This document shows, piece after piece, positions 25,421 to 34,244 of a stretch of 51,153 nt of DNA (position 1 is the first letter of the stretch; the number at the start of each line of letters is the position of its first letter). Under the pieces are notes generated by a model. The model was given only the letters and a program-made list of their open reading frames with translations. It ran no database searches and had not been told where the DNA came from. The DNA is from an uncultured Spirochaetaceae bacterium. GTDB lineage: Bacteria; Spirochaetota; Spirochaetia; Sphaerochaetales; Sphaerochaetaceae. The translations under genes and the position numbers were made by a program. Location of the stretch: assembly GCA_944389105.1 (NCBI GenBank), contig CALXLD010000034.1, forward strand, positions 1 to 51,153. The letters run 5' to 3'.

Positions 25421-25433
25421 TTGGAATCATAAC

Positions 25434-25464
25434 CATGTCCATTCATGATTTTTGGATGGACATG
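25434..25464. repeat. Inverted repeat between lipoprotein and HTH gene
   Basis: Perfect 9-bp arms CATGTCCAT/ATGGACATG separated by 13 bases. No T run follows, so it is not a standard terminator. It ends 17 bases before the HTH gene start and could be an RNA hairpin or a protein site. Confidence 0.6.
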
Positions 25465-25481
25465 TGTCTAAGGAGGACGAA

Positions 25482-25691
25482 ATGGAAGAAAAGACAACGT
25501 CCCTCCGACAGAGGATTCCTAATGAGAAGCGTCAGGAATGCTTGAAGCTCTTTGAGCAGGGATACGGATACAAGAAGACCGCTCAGCTTGCAGGGCTGAA
25601 CACATATACAGTCCGTGAGTACAAGCGGAAGTTCGCTGCAGGAGATATGTCCTGGGCAGCGAGAGGGAGCAACGCTCCCACAATGAATTAG
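25482..25691 (+). CDS. Orphan helix-turn-helix protein, transposase-OrfA-like
   Basis: 69 residues from ATG 25482, with AAGGAGGACG upstream; an in-frame start at 25452 overlaps the inverted repeat. The core (KRQECLKLFEQGYGYKKTAQ, then LNTYTVREYKRKFAAGD) is a homeodomain-like HTH of the kind found at the N-terminus of IS3-type OrfA transposases. No second transposase frame, terminal repeats or duplication is visible around it, so it is either an IS remnant or a domesticated small DNA-binding protein. A good ribosome-binding site and its own terminator suggest it is expressed. Transcription may come from the poly-G lipoprotein promoter. Confidence 0.65.
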   Translation: MEEKTTSLRQRIPNEKRQECLKLFEQGYGYKKTAQLAGLNTYTVREYKRKFAAGDMSWAARGSNAPTMN

Positions 25692-25737
25692 GTTGAAGTG
25701 ACGATAACGTATTCGTCTCTTCCAAAGATTATCTGTT

Positions 25738-25771
25738 GGTCCATCTGGTTTCAGATGGGCCTTCTGTTTTC
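25738..25771 (+). terminator. Terminator after the HTH gene
   Basis: Ten-bp stem GGTCCATCTG/CAGATGGGCC (one G-T pair) with GTTT loop, then TTCTGTTTTC. Confidence 0.8.
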
Positions 25772-25792
25772 TGAGCTTATTACTAATCTATG

Positions 25793-25821
25793 TTGTTGGA
25801 TTTCCTTATATTTGATAAACT
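25793..25821 (+). promoter_or_regulatory. Likely promoter of valS
   Basis: TTGTTG, 17-base spacer, TAAACT, ending 23 bases before the valS ATG. It lies after the HTH terminator. Confidence 0.4.
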
Positions 25822-25844
25822 CGGTGAGGCAGTATGGAGGCGTT

Positions 25845-28496
25845 ATGAAAGCAGTAGAACTTGCGCGTAACTACGATCCTAAGGATTTTGAGGAAAGGAT
25901 ATATGCAGAGTGGAAGAGAAAGAAGGAATTTGGACCTTCTTCCTCTGATAAAGAACATTTTTCAGTTGTGATGCCGCCTCCAAATGTCACCGGTATTCTC
26001 CACATGGGACATGCCCTGAACAACAGCCTTCAGGATATTATTGTCAGATACCACAGGATGCTTGGCCGTCCGACTCTCTGGGTTCCTGGTACCGATCATG
26101 CAGGAATTGCAACACAGAATGTTGTAGAGAGACAGCTCCAGAAAGAAGGTCTCAGACGTCAGGACCTCGGACGTGAGAAATTCATTGAACGTACATGGCA
26201 GGTTAAGGAAAAGCATCACGATATCATCAAGAAACAGCTCGAGAAGATGGGATGCTCCTGTGACTGGGATCATGAGAGATTTACGATGGATGAAGGTCTT
26301 TCCCGTGCTGTAAGAGAAGCTTTCGTTACACTTTATGAACGTGGTCTTATCTATAAGGGAAAGTATCTTGTGAATTACTGTCCGAAGTGCGGGACAGCCC
26401 TTGCCGATGATGAGGTTGAGTATGAGAATGTTCCGGGCAAGCTCTATGATGTGAGATATCCATATGCTGATGGTTCTGGGTTCATCACAGTTGCCACAAC
26501 ACGGCCGGAGACAATGTTCGGAGATGTTGCTGTAGCAGTCAATCCTGAGGATGAGAGGTATACAGACATCGTCGGAAAAGAGCTGCTTCTTCCTCTTACA
26601 GACAGAAGGATTCCTATTATCACCGATAGTTTTGTAGATAAGGAGTTCGGAACTGGAATGGTTAAGATCACTCCAGCTCATGATCCTAATGACTGGGAAT
26701 GTGGCAGAAGGCATAACCTGGAAGCTATAAATCTTCTCAATCCAGATGGAACACTCAATGAGAATGTCCCTGAGAAATACAGAGGAATTAAAGCTGAAGA
26801 GGCTAGGAAGCTTGTCGTCGAGGATCTTGAGAAGGGCGGCTACCTTGTAAAGACAACCGACCATGCACATGATGTTGGACACTGCTACCGCTGTCATACA
26901 ACAGTTGAGCCATATCTTTCAGAGCAGTGGTTCGTAAGCATGAAATCCCTTGCTGACAAGGCTCTCGATGCCTGGAGAAAGGGAGATATCGTATTCTATC
27001 CGCGAAGATGGGAAAACACGTATGTCCACTGGATGGAGACAATCCGTGACTGGTGTATTTCCCGTCAGCTATGGTGGGGACACCGTATTCCAGTCTGGTA
27101 TTGCCAGGATTGCGGAAAGATGATTGTTTCCAGAGAGAACCCGGATGAGTGCCTTGAATGCCACAGCCATAACCTGAAGCAGGATGAAGACGTTCTCGAT
27201 ACCTGGTTCTCATCATGGCTCTGGCCATTCTCTACGCTTGGCTGGCCTGATAAAACACCTGATCTTGAGAAGTTCTTCCCGACAAATACTCTTGTTTCTG
27301 CATATGACATAATCTTCTTCTGGATTTCCAGAATGATCATGGCTTCAGAGGAATTCCTGGGTAAGGCTCCATTTAGGGATATTGTCATTACAGGACTTGT
27401 CAGGGATATTCAGGGAAGGAAGATGTCAAAGTCGCTTGGAAATGGCATCGATCCTATTGAAGTCATTGACAAATATGGCGCGGATGCGATGAAGTTCACT
27501 CTCTGCTACCTTGCTGCGCAGGGGCAGGATGTTATGATTGATATGGACTCCTTCCGTCTGGGCTCAAGGTTTGCAAATAAGATCTGGAATGCAACAAGAT
27601 ACCTCCTTATGAATATCGAGGGTAGGAATCTTGTGGATATCCAGCGGGATAAGCTCACCATAATGGATAGATGGATTTATTCAAGGTTCAATGATGCTGC
27701 CCGCGATATTGCTTCGGCTATGGAGAATTATCGCTTCAATGAAGCAGCGCAGACTATCTATTCTTTCTTCTGGAATGATTTCTGTGACTGGTATATTGAG
27801 GCATCCAAGGGACGCCTGAACCATGGAAGCGATGAGGAGAAGGATCTTCAGGTATCTATTCTTATGGATATTCTTGAAAAGAGCATGAGGCTCATGCATC
27901 CATTCCTTTCATTCATCACGGAAGAGATTTATCAGAAGCTTCCGAATCATAAGGGAGATGTTATTTCTGCCTCCTATCCGGTCTTTGATCCATCGCTGGA
28001 GGATAAGGAAGCAGATTCTCTTGTATCGATGCTGCAGGAAGCTGCACGTCTTGTCCGCGCGGCCCGTTCAAGCCTTCAGATTGCACCGGAGAAGAAGCTT
28101 CGTGTTGTCATAAGGATTGCCGGAGATAATCCTGCTGCAGCTTTCATGAGGGATGAAGCTTCTCTCCTGTCTGTATTCATGACGGCTTCCAGCGTGACCA
28201 TCGATACAGATGGAAGCGAGGATATTAAGGGAGCATTGCCTGCAACTGGTATTGGATTCGAAGCTTTTGTCTTTGTCAGGGCAGCAATCGATGTAGAGGC
28301 AGAGATAAAGAAGCTTCAGGGTGAGATTGAGAAAAACGAGAAGCTTCTAGAAGGTTCACTGAAGAAGCTTTCAAATGAGAACTTCATCTCGCATGCAAAA
28401 CCTGAGGCTGTGGAGAAGGAGAAATCCAAGAAAGCAGAGTTCGAAGATAAGATACAGAAGAGCAGGGAACACATTGAACTTCTGAAATCATTCTGA
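25845..28496 (+). CDS. valS: Valyl-tRNA synthetase
   Basis: 883 residues from ATG 25845, with TGGAGG upstream; the open frame extends back to 25698 but that part covers the preceding terminator and promoter. Class I features: PPPNVTGILHMGHALNNS (HIGH-type HMGH), the editing domain with TTRPETMFGDVAVAVNP, a zinc-type region (YCPKCG and YCQDCG ... CLECH), KMSKSLGNGIDP, and the anticodon-binding domain. The C-terminal ~65 residues form the tRNA-binding coiled coil (AEIKKLQGEIEKNEKLLEGS). Two Cys clusters are those of the ValS subgroup with extra zinc sites. No T-box leader is seen. Confidence 0.97.
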   Translation: MKAVELARNYDPKDFEERIYAEWKRKKEFGPSSSDKEHFSVVMPPPNVTGILHMGHALNNSLQDIIVRYHRMLGRPTLWVPGTDHAGIATQNVVERQLQKEGLRRQDLGREKFIERTWQVKEKHHDIIKKQLEKMGCSCDWDHERFTMDEGLSRAVREAFVTLYERGLIYKGKYLVNYCPKCGTALADDEVEYENVPGKLYDVRYPYADGSGFITVATTRPETMFGDVAVAVNPEDERYTDIVGKELLLPLTDRRIPIITDSFVDKEFGTGMVKITPAHDPNDWECGRRHNLEAINLLNPDGTLNENVPEKYRGIKAEEARKLVVEDLEKGGYLVKTTDHAHDVGHCYRCHTTVEPYLSEQWFVSMKSLADKALDAWRKGDIVFYPRRWENTYVHWMETIRDWCISRQLWWGHRIPVWYCQDCGKMIVSRENPDECLECHSHNLKQDEDVLDTWFSSWLWPFSTLGWPDKTPDLEKFFPTNTLVSAYDIIFFWISRMIMASEEFLGKAPFRDIVITGLVRDIQGRKMSKSLGNGIDPIEVIDKYGADAMKFTLCYLAAQGQDVMIDMDSFRLGSRFANKIWNATRYLLMNIEGRNLVDIQRDKLTIMDRWIYSRFNDAARDIASAMENYRFNEAAQTIYSFFWNDFCDWYIEASKGRLNHGSDEEKDLQVSILMDILEKSMRLMHPFLSFITEEIYQKLPNHKGDVISASYPVFDPSLEDKEADSLVSMLQEAARLVRAARSSLQIAPEKKLRVVIRIAGDNPAAAFMRDEASLLSVFMTASSVTIDTDGSEDIKGALPATGIGFEAFVFVRAAIDVEAEIKKLQGEIEKNEKLLEGSLKKLSNENFISHAKPEAVEKEKSKKAEFEDKIQKSREHIELLKSF

Positions 28497-28531
28497 AAGA
28501 AAGAAGCCGGGATCGCCGGCTTCTTTCTTTC
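28496..28531. terminator. Bidirectional terminator between valS and the alpha-galactosidase gene
   Basis: Fifteen-bp stem (AAAGAAAGAAGCCGG with CCGGCTTCTTTCTTT) with GATCG loop. It has A-rich and T-rich arms, so it works for both convergent genes. Confidence 0.85.
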
Positions 28532-28537
28532 AGTTAT

Positions 28538-30802
28538 TCATTCTTCATTGATGATATACATTCTGGTACCGTTATCTCCTATGGGCCTTGTAGAAGGGGA
28601 GAAGCCGTTTCCCATGAACTGCGGCGGAAGTGCAATTCCTGCAGAAGAGAGGATATCTCCGGAAACAATGGTATCAAAGCATTCATTTTCCTCTTTGTTC
28701 CAGTTCTTCCAGAGATCTCCGAAGAATTCCTTTGGAATAAACATCTTTCTGTTCCTGATTCTGTATAGCTTTCCTTTTTCAAGGAAAGGAACACGGAGTC
28801 TGTCGCAGCGTCCAGTGTTGGGCGTATTCCTTTTGACGAATTCCAGCACTATCGTGGTCTTTCCAAGCGTGACAGACCAGAAGACTGTTTCTGGATCTGC
28901 AGAAGGAATGGGCCTGAAATCACCATACTGAAATACTTTCCTGTATTTTTTGTAGAACGCAATTTCGCTCTTTACTGCTTTCTGATCAAGTTCCGAAAGC
29001 GCTGTAAGATCCAGTTCATAGCCAAGGACACCGAATGCAGCAACATCGAATCTGCTTTCAATCAGGCTTGTCCTGAGGCTCTGATGCCCCGGGGAAGCTG
29101 AAACATGTGCTCCCATCGTTGACTGCGGAAAGCCTCTCAGTGTTCCTTCCTGTATCGTTATCCTGTGATAAATATCTGTGTTGTCGCTCGCCCAGATCTG
29201 AGGCATGAATGCCATTATGCCGAGGTCATATCTGTTTCCGCCTGAAGCGCAGCCTTCGAAGAGAACCTCCGGAAAGCGTTCTGTGAATCTTTTCATCAGA
29301 TCATATAGCCCAAGGACATAACGGTGCTGCAGCTCTCCGTTTGATCTGCATTCAGGATTTGAGGAAAAGAGATCTGTGAGGGTTCTGTTCATGTCCCATT
29401 TCACATAATCAACGGAGGCGTCTGAAAGAATTTTCTCTATTGCTGTAAAAAGATAATCCCTGACATCCTTCCTTGATATATCCAATGTAAGCTGATGTCG
29501 TGAAATAGCAGGTTTCTTTCCAGGAATCTCGATTACCCATTCCGGATGAGCTCTGTAGAGGTCGGAATCAGGGTTTACCATCTCAGGCTCTATCCATAGT
29601 CCGAACATGAGCCCCATCCTGTGGATTTTCCCGGAAAATGATGAAAGCCCATCAGGAAATACTTCTGGTGATACATACCAGTCACCAAGTCCCTTTGTAT
29701 CATTCCTCCTTGATCCGAACCAGCCGTCATCGAGGACAAAAAGCTCAAATCCGAGCTCTGCAGCTTTTTCTGCAAGGGAAAGAAGCTTCTCTTCTTTTAG
29801 ATTGAAATAGACAGCTTCCCAGCTGTTTATAAGGACTGGCCGTTTCTTGTATTTCCATTTTCCTCTTATAATGTGATTGTTTGTGAAATGATGGAAGGAC
29901 AATGCAGCTTCTTCAATTGTCCTTGCGTATGTCGCGATAGCTTCTGGCGTATCGAAGTGCTCACCGCTTTTAAGCTTCCATTCGAAGGATGATGGATTTA
30001 TCCCGCTTATTACCCTTGTCTTTCCAAATGGTGATACCTCCACAGTCTCTCTGTGATTCCCTGAATATATCAGATTGAAGCCGTAGATTTCTCCTGTCAG
30101 ATTCCTTTCAAGGAAAATCAGCGGACTATGCTCATTGGATGTTACTCCAAGCTTGCTGTCGTTTACGATTATTCCCGGAAGAAGCTTCCTTCTGTTCTCC
30201 TGCCTTTCCCTTGCCCATGCCCCGTCGAATGTTATGAGTTCGAAATCATCATAAGGAAAATCCACGGAGAGGGAAGCAGCATTCCTTATCGTCATATCAT
30301 TTTCTGAGTTATTCTCGATGGTTGCAGAGCGGAGTATCACATCATCCTTTTCATAAACTGTGTACCGCAGAACCACATCCAGATTGAGGGTTTCATCCGA
30401 AAGTCTTATTTCCAGCGTCTCCGTCTCCTCGTCAGCTTCGCTTGAGGCTGGAAATGAATAATCCTTTCCTTTATATATTCTGTAGTTTCTGAAAAGAAGC
30501 GAAAGTGTCTCAATGCCATGCCTGCTTTCAACCTCCAGTGCGCTTTCCCTCGTGTCTCCAGAAAGAGGAGTAGGGTATTCAGATAACAGATACTCTGGAA
30601 AAAGATGGGGATGGTCTTCATCGTAATATGGAATCGTTGTCATCACGATATCAGAGGATTCTGATAGATTTTCTATACCTGTAAGGTTTTCCAGCCTTTC
30701 ACCGTAGTGAACATGGTCGACATGTCCTGTTTCAAGGACACGGAAAATATATGAGCTTCTGTCTGTTGTGATTATGAAATATCCTTTCTCTTCCCGGATC
30801 AT
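28538..30802 (-). CDS. Alpha-galactosidase, glycoside hydrolase family 36
   Basis: 754 residues, the normal size for the large bacterial GH36 enzymes that split raffinose-type sugars and melibiose. The N-terminal beta-sandwich is followed by the catalytic barrel: VLDDGWFGSRRND (near 355), GLWIEPEMVNPDSDLY, the nucleophile Asp in DYVKWDMNRTL (near 468), and the acid/base Asp in WASDNTDIYHR (near 538). There is no signal peptide, so it acts on imported oligosaccharides. TGGAGGACTT precedes the ATG. It lies 40 bases after ddc on the same strand and may be partly co-transcribed, though with no functional link. Its product galactose could feed galK at 11888. Confidence 0.94.
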   Translation of the reverse strand: MIREEKGYFIITTDRSSYIFRVLETGHVDHVHYGERLENLTGIENLSESSDIVMTTIPYYDEDHPHLFPEYLLSEYPTPLSGDTRESALEVESRHGIETLSLLFRNYRIYKGKDYSFPASSEADEETETLEIRLSDETLNLDVVLRYTVYEKDDVILRSATIENNSENDMTIRNAASLSVDFPYDDFELITFDGAWARERQENRRKLLPGIIVNDSKLGVTSNEHSPLIFLERNLTGEIYGFNLIYSGNHRETVEVSPFGKTRVISGINPSSFEWKLKSGEHFDTPEAIATYARTIEEAALSFHHFTNNHIIRGKWKYKKRPVLINSWEAVYFNLKEEKLLSLAEKAAELGFELFVLDDGWFGSRRNDTKGLGDWYVSPEVFPDGLSSFSGKIHRMGLMFGLWIEPEMVNPDSDLYRAHPEWVIEIPGKKPAISRHQLTLDISRKDVRDYLFTAIEKILSDASVDYVKWDMNRTLTDLFSSNPECRSNGELQHRYVLGLYDLMKRFTERFPEVLFEGCASGGNRYDLGIMAFMPQIWASDNTDIYHRITIQEGTLRGFPQSTMGAHVSASPGHQSLRTSLIESRFDVAAFGVLGYELDLTALSELDQKAVKSEIAFYKKYRKVFQYGDFRPIPSADPETVFWSVTLGKTTIVLEFVKRNTPNTGRCDRLRVPFLEKGKLYRIRNRKMFIPKEFFGDLWKNWNKEENECFDTIVSGDILSSAGIALPPQFMGNGFSPSTRPIGDNGTRMYIINEE

Positions 30803-30842
30803 AAGTCCTCCAGGAAGAGTATAGGATATAAAAGGGTATCTT

Positions 30843-32264
30843 TCACTCTTTTATTCGTTCAATAAGTCTGTCGATATGCTCATGTGTCAGAGCTGGATTG
30901 AGAAGAGTGAACTTAAGCATTGTTTTCCCTTCAAAGACGGTCTGTCCTATGACAACACCTTCGCTGAGAAGCCTCCGTCTCGTTTTCTTGTTCCTGTCAT
31001 CTCCACCTCTGAGCGCAAATACTACCGAGCTCAGCTCCGGTTCAATAGGAGCAATGAAATCATCATCTCTGCTTATTCTCTCATAAAAGTATGCTGCGTT
31101 TCCGATGGAAGTATCCATTATTTTCCTGTAGCCATCCTCTCCGCGCATCCTGAATGAGATATATACCTTCAGAGCATCGAAGCGCCTTGTTGTCTGCATC
31201 GATTTCCCGACAAGATTGATATATCCATCCTCTTCATCCTCTTCTCTGTTGAGGTAATCCGCATGAAGCTGGAAAACATCCAGATTCTTTCCGTTTCTGA
31301 CAAGAAGTGCTGAAGCGCTTATCGGAAGGAGGAACATCTTGTGGAAATCCACGGTAATCGAATCAGCCAGCGATAGATCTCCGATTCTTTTCCTGTAGGA
31401 GGATAGGATGGCCCCAGAGCCATATGCCGCATCTGCATGAAGGAACATTCCGAATTCATCAGCAATCTCCCTTAGCTGCTGGATATCATCTATTGACCCG
31501 AAGTCAGTAGTGCCGATTGTTGCTGCTATCAGGAATGGGTGAAGTCCTCTCTCATAATCTTCTCTGATTATTTCTCTGGCTTTCCCGATGTCGATTCTTT
31601 CCTTCTCATCAACAGGAAGCTTTACTACCGAATCGTATCCAAGGCCCATCATGTGGGCTCCTTTATCAAAAGAGAAATGAGATATTTCAGAGGTATAGAG
31701 CCTTAGCTTATAAAAATCGTCTGGAAGTCCATGCTTCTTCACATCTCTTCCAGTAAGCTTCTCAATGAACATATCCCTGAAAATGATTGCTGCAGAGATG
31801 TTGGACTGGCTTCCTCCTGATGTGAAGACACCATCTGAATCATCTGTATAACCGAAGAGACGGCAAAGTTCCCTTATGGTTCTCACTTCGATTTCAGTCG
31901 CAGCCGGACCTTGGTCCCAGCTGTCCATCGATGAGTTGAATGCCGCTATGATGAGCTCAGCTGCGATTGATTCAATCAGGGCAGGGGAGTGAAGGTGTGG
32001 CATATATGATGGAGACCAGGTTCTTAGCATGTGCGGGAGGATGTCGGTCTTTACTGATTCCAGGACATTGTCCCAGCCATCTCCATGCTCTGGTAAAAAT
32101 GGCAGTTCTCCGATTCTCTTTCTCAGTTCATATGGATTGATGCCGGAGAATGCATCATCGGAGTCAATTGAGGAGATGATTGCATCCAGCGTTGAGATAA
32201 TAGCGGCTCTGAAGGCCGCTATATCTTCTTTTTCTGATGAAAGGACTGTGTTATCTGAGTTCAC
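30843..32264 (-). CDS. ddc: L-2,4-diaminobutyrate decarboxylase (PLP group II)
   Basis: Forms 1,3-diaminopropane from L-2,4-diaminobutyrate. Glutamate-decarboxylase-type fold: PHLHSPALIESIAAELI, GVFTSGGSQSNISA, HADAAYGSGAILS, and the PLP lysine in VDFHKMFLLPISAS (near 309). The frame is open back to ATG 32321, but GTG 32264 is preferred: it has AAGGA eight bases upstream and overlaps dat by only 14 bases, giving 473 residues. Gene order dat-ddc matches the diaminopropane operons of Acinetobacter and Haemophilus, which decides the substrate over other aromatic or acidic amino acids. The exact specificity is inferred from this context. Confidence 0.85.
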   Translation of the reverse strand: MNSDNTVLSSEKEDIAAFRAAIISTLDAIISSIDSDDAFSGINPYELRKRIGELPFLPEHGDGWDNVLESVKTDILPHMLRTWSPSYMPHLHSPALIESIAAELIIAAFNSSMDSWDQGPAATEIEVRTIRELCRLFGYTDDSDGVFTSGGSQSNISAAIIFRDMFIEKLTGRDVKKHGLPDDFYKLRLYTSEISHFSFDKGAHMMGLGYDSVVKLPVDEKERIDIGKAREIIREDYERGLHPFLIAATIGTTDFGSIDDIQQLREIADEFGMFLHADAAYGSGAILSSYRKRIGDLSLADSITVDFHKMFLLPISASALLVRNGKNLDVFQLHADYLNREEDEEDGYINLVGKSMQTTRRFDALKVYISFRMRGEDGYRKIMDTSIGNAAYFYERISRDDDFIAPIEPELSSVVFALRGGDDRNKKTRRRLLSEGVVIGQTVFEGKTMLKFTLLNPALTHEHIDRLIERIKE

Positions 32265-33603
32265 TGTCAATTTCCTTGACAACAGATGAGAAGATGCTGA
32301 GCATTGTGTCGATTTCCTCATCTGTCACAGTAAGAGCGCAAAGGCATCTCATTACGCTTCCGTTTCTTCCGCCTTTTTCCATTACCAGCTTGTGTTCAAA
32401 GCATCTTCTCTGTACATCTGCAGCAATTGTCCCGGATGGCTCAGGGTGTCCCATTATATCTTTCTCGCCTTTGGGATCGATGAATTCAATTCCCTGCATA
32501 AGACCACGGCCACGGACATCCCCGATAATGGAGACTTCAGTCTTGAGCTTATCAAGGGCAGTTCTTATTTTCTCTCCCTTTCTTCTTACCTCTGCAAGGA
32601 ACTCGGGTTTTGAGATTCTGTTTAGAACTACTGTTCCTGCCGCCATTGCCAGCTGGTTGCCCCTGAATGTTCCTGCATGAGCTCCTGCAGTCCATTTGTC
32701 CAGAGCTTTATTATATACAACCACGGACATTGGCTGGGAGCCTCCGATTGCCTTGCTCATGAGAATCACGTCAGGAATGATCCCGCTTTCCTCGAAGGCG
32801 AATACATTGCCGCTTCTTCCTATTCCGCACTGGATTTCGTCGACAATCATCGGGATATCGAGTTCCTTGGTGACACGGCGTATGGTCTGAAGGAACTTTG
32901 CAGGAGCCGGAACAACTCCTCCCTCTCCCTGTATCGGTTCGATGATAACAGCTGCAGGTCTGGATATTCCGCTCTCAGGATCCTTTAGAGCACGTTCAAA
33001 ATATGCACATGCTGCATCTGTTCCTGCATCTCCTCCAAGGCCGAATGGGCATCTATATGAATTAGGATAAGGCATGAACTGAACACCTGGCATGAGGTTC
33101 TGTACCTTCGACTTCGCATTGAGGTTTCCCGTAAGGGCCATTGCTCCATGTCCCATACCATGATAGCCGCCGCTGAATGCAATTACGGTTCCCCTCCCGG
33201 TTGCAGTCTTGCAGAGCTTTATTGCAGCATCTACGGCATCTGTGCCGGATGGTGAGCAGAACTGTATCTTAACATTTCCCTGCATTTCCTCAGGGAGGAT
33301 GGAGAAAATCGTCTCCACATACTTGTCTTTTACAGGAGTTGTCAGATCAAGGGTGTGAAGAGGTGCACCTGATGTGAGAAGGTCTATCATTGCTTTGTTG
33401 ACCTCATCGTCATTGTGTCCCAGAGCAAGCGTTCCAGCTCCACAGAGGAAATCCAGATATCTGTTTCCCTCAACATCTTCAATCCATGATCCTTTTGCGC
33501 TTTTCAGTGCGAATGGAAACTTCCTAGGATAGCTTCTAGCAGATGACTCAAAGTCATTCTGACGACCGATGAACCACTCATTTGTCAGGTTTTTCTCGTT
33601 CAC
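32251..33603 (-). CDS. dat: Diaminobutyrate--2-oxoglutarate aminotransferase
   Basis: Class III PLP aminotransferase that makes L-2,4-diaminobutyrate from aspartate semialdehyde and glutamate. 450 residues with YLDFLCGAGTLALGHND, FCSPSGTDAVDAAIKLCK, FSGGYHGMGHGAMALTG, VIIEPIQGEGGV, IVDEIQCGIGRSG and the PLP lysine in LMSKAIGGSQPMS (near 284). The PSGTDA and GAGTLALGH signatures fit Dat/EctB rather than ornithine or acetylornithine enzymes. It is first in the dat-ddc pair, with a structured leader (33638-33692) upstream. It draws on the same aspartate semialdehyde pool as the ThrA-like homoserine dehydrogenase. Confidence 0.9.
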   Translation of the reverse strand: MNEKNLTNEWFIGRQNDFESSARSYPRKFPFALKSAKGSWIEDVEGNRYLDFLCGAGTLALGHNDDEVNKAMIDLLTSGAPLHTLDLTTPVKDKYVETIFSILPEEMQGNVKIQFCSPSGTDAVDAAIKLCKTATGRGTVIAFSGGYHGMGHGAMALTGNLNAKSKVQNLMPGVQFMPYPNSYRCPFGLGGDAGTDAACAYFERALKDPESGISRPAAVIIEPIQGEGGVVPAPAKFLQTIRRVTKELDIPMIVDEIQCGIGRSGNVFAFEESGIIPDVILMSKAIGGSQPMSVVVYNKALDKWTAGAHAGTFRGNQLAMAAGTVVLNRISKPEFLAEVRRKGEKIRTALDKLKTEVSIIGDVRGRGLMQGIEFIDPKGEKDIMGHPEPSGTIAADVQRRCFEHKLVMEKGGRNGSVMRCLCALTVTDEEIDTMLSIFSSVVKEIDSELR

Positions 33604-33637
33604 TCTCTTCGTCCTTCTATTCCATAAAATAATCTGT

Positions 33638-33692
33638 CTGGCTATGCCAGCCCTTTGTCATTAAGTCTCCTGAGATATCTCAGGGCCAAGGG
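33638..33692 (-). promoter_or_regulatory. Structured leader upstream of dat, possible cis-regulatory RNA
   Basis: On the minus strand an outer stem CCCTTG/CAAAGGG (one bulged A) encloses a hairpin CCTGAG-ATAT-CTCAGG and an unpaired AGACTTAATGA stretch. A second hairpin CTGGC-ATA-GCCAG follows directly. The element starts about 90 bases before the dat ATG, and a TATACT lies about 30 bases upstream of it. No known riboswitch class is recognised. Confidence 0.4.
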
Positions 33693-33762
33693 AATAATAG
33701 CAGGGGGCAGTGGGTTTGGCTAGTATATTTTCCTTAACATTGCAGAAAGATTACTGTAGAAT

Positions 33763-33788
33763 AAAAAAAGACGACACTCCGGCCGTCT
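33763..33788 (-). terminator. Terminator of the H1-like gene
   Basis: On the minus strand a GC-rich hairpin with AGACG/CGTCT arms followed by seven T. Confidence 0.75.
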
Positions 33789-33815
33789 CAATTTCTGCAG
33801 AATACAGGAATTAGA

Positions 33816-33998
33816 TTAAGCATTCTCTGCTGTTTTGGATTCCTGGATCTCCTTCCTTCTTTCTTTGCATAGCTTGGAAACTTCAGTAAGCGCCTTTCGA
33901 GCCCTTGCCGCAGATGCCTTGATTCCTTTCTGTTCAAATCTTGTGCTTTCTGCAACGTATATCTCAAACTGTGCAACGAGCTCTTCATGAATCGACAT
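33816..33998 (-). CDS. Small histone H1/Hc1-like protein
   Basis: 60 residues from ATG 33998, which has GGGAGGTGG upstream; an earlier TTG at 34016 is less likely. The sequence (EELVAQFEIYVAESTRFEQK, then GIKASAARARKALTEVSKL) is a charged helical hairpin like the N-terminal part of Chlamydia Hc1 and the short H1-like proteins found in spirochaetes and Bacteroidetes. It would bind DNA without sequence preference and help compact the nucleoid. It lacks the long Lys/Ala/Pro tail. A good promoter and terminator frame it as a single-gene transcript. Confidence 0.8.
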   Translation of the reverse strand: MSIHEELVAQFEIYVAESTRFEQKGIKASAARARKALTEVSKLCKERRKEIQESKTAENA

Positions 33999-34033
33999 GT
34001 TATTACCACCTCCCAATGGCCTTATTAAGATGA

Positions 34034-34061
34034 ATCATAACACAAGGAGTTTGAATTTCAA
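34034..34061 (-). promoter_or_regulatory. Promoter of the H1-like gene
   Basis: Minus strand TTGAAA, 16-base spacer, TATGAT, about 35 bases before the ATG at 33998. Confidence 0.65.
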
Positions 34062-34244
34062 CAAAAAACCATCAGATTTTTGCAAGATTATGCATTTCTG
34101 CGATTCTGTTGTATTTTTACTTCAGCTGAATCCCTGAGAGTTTTACGAAAAGCCGCAATTCTGTCCTAGTTGCTACAATAACTCTTTCTTTATATTGTTA
34201 AGTCTGACAGCCATCAGTTTGAACGTTATGAATTTGGAGCGGTT

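Noticed and set aside
25434..25464. Inverted repeat as a rho-independent terminator
   Set aside because: Stem is good but no T run follows on either strand and the next gene's ribosome-binding site is directly after it.
25692..25844. T-box or other riboswitch leader for valS
   Set aside because: No T-box sequence (AGGGTGGNACCGCG type) is present; the hairpin here is an ordinary terminator of the HTH gene.
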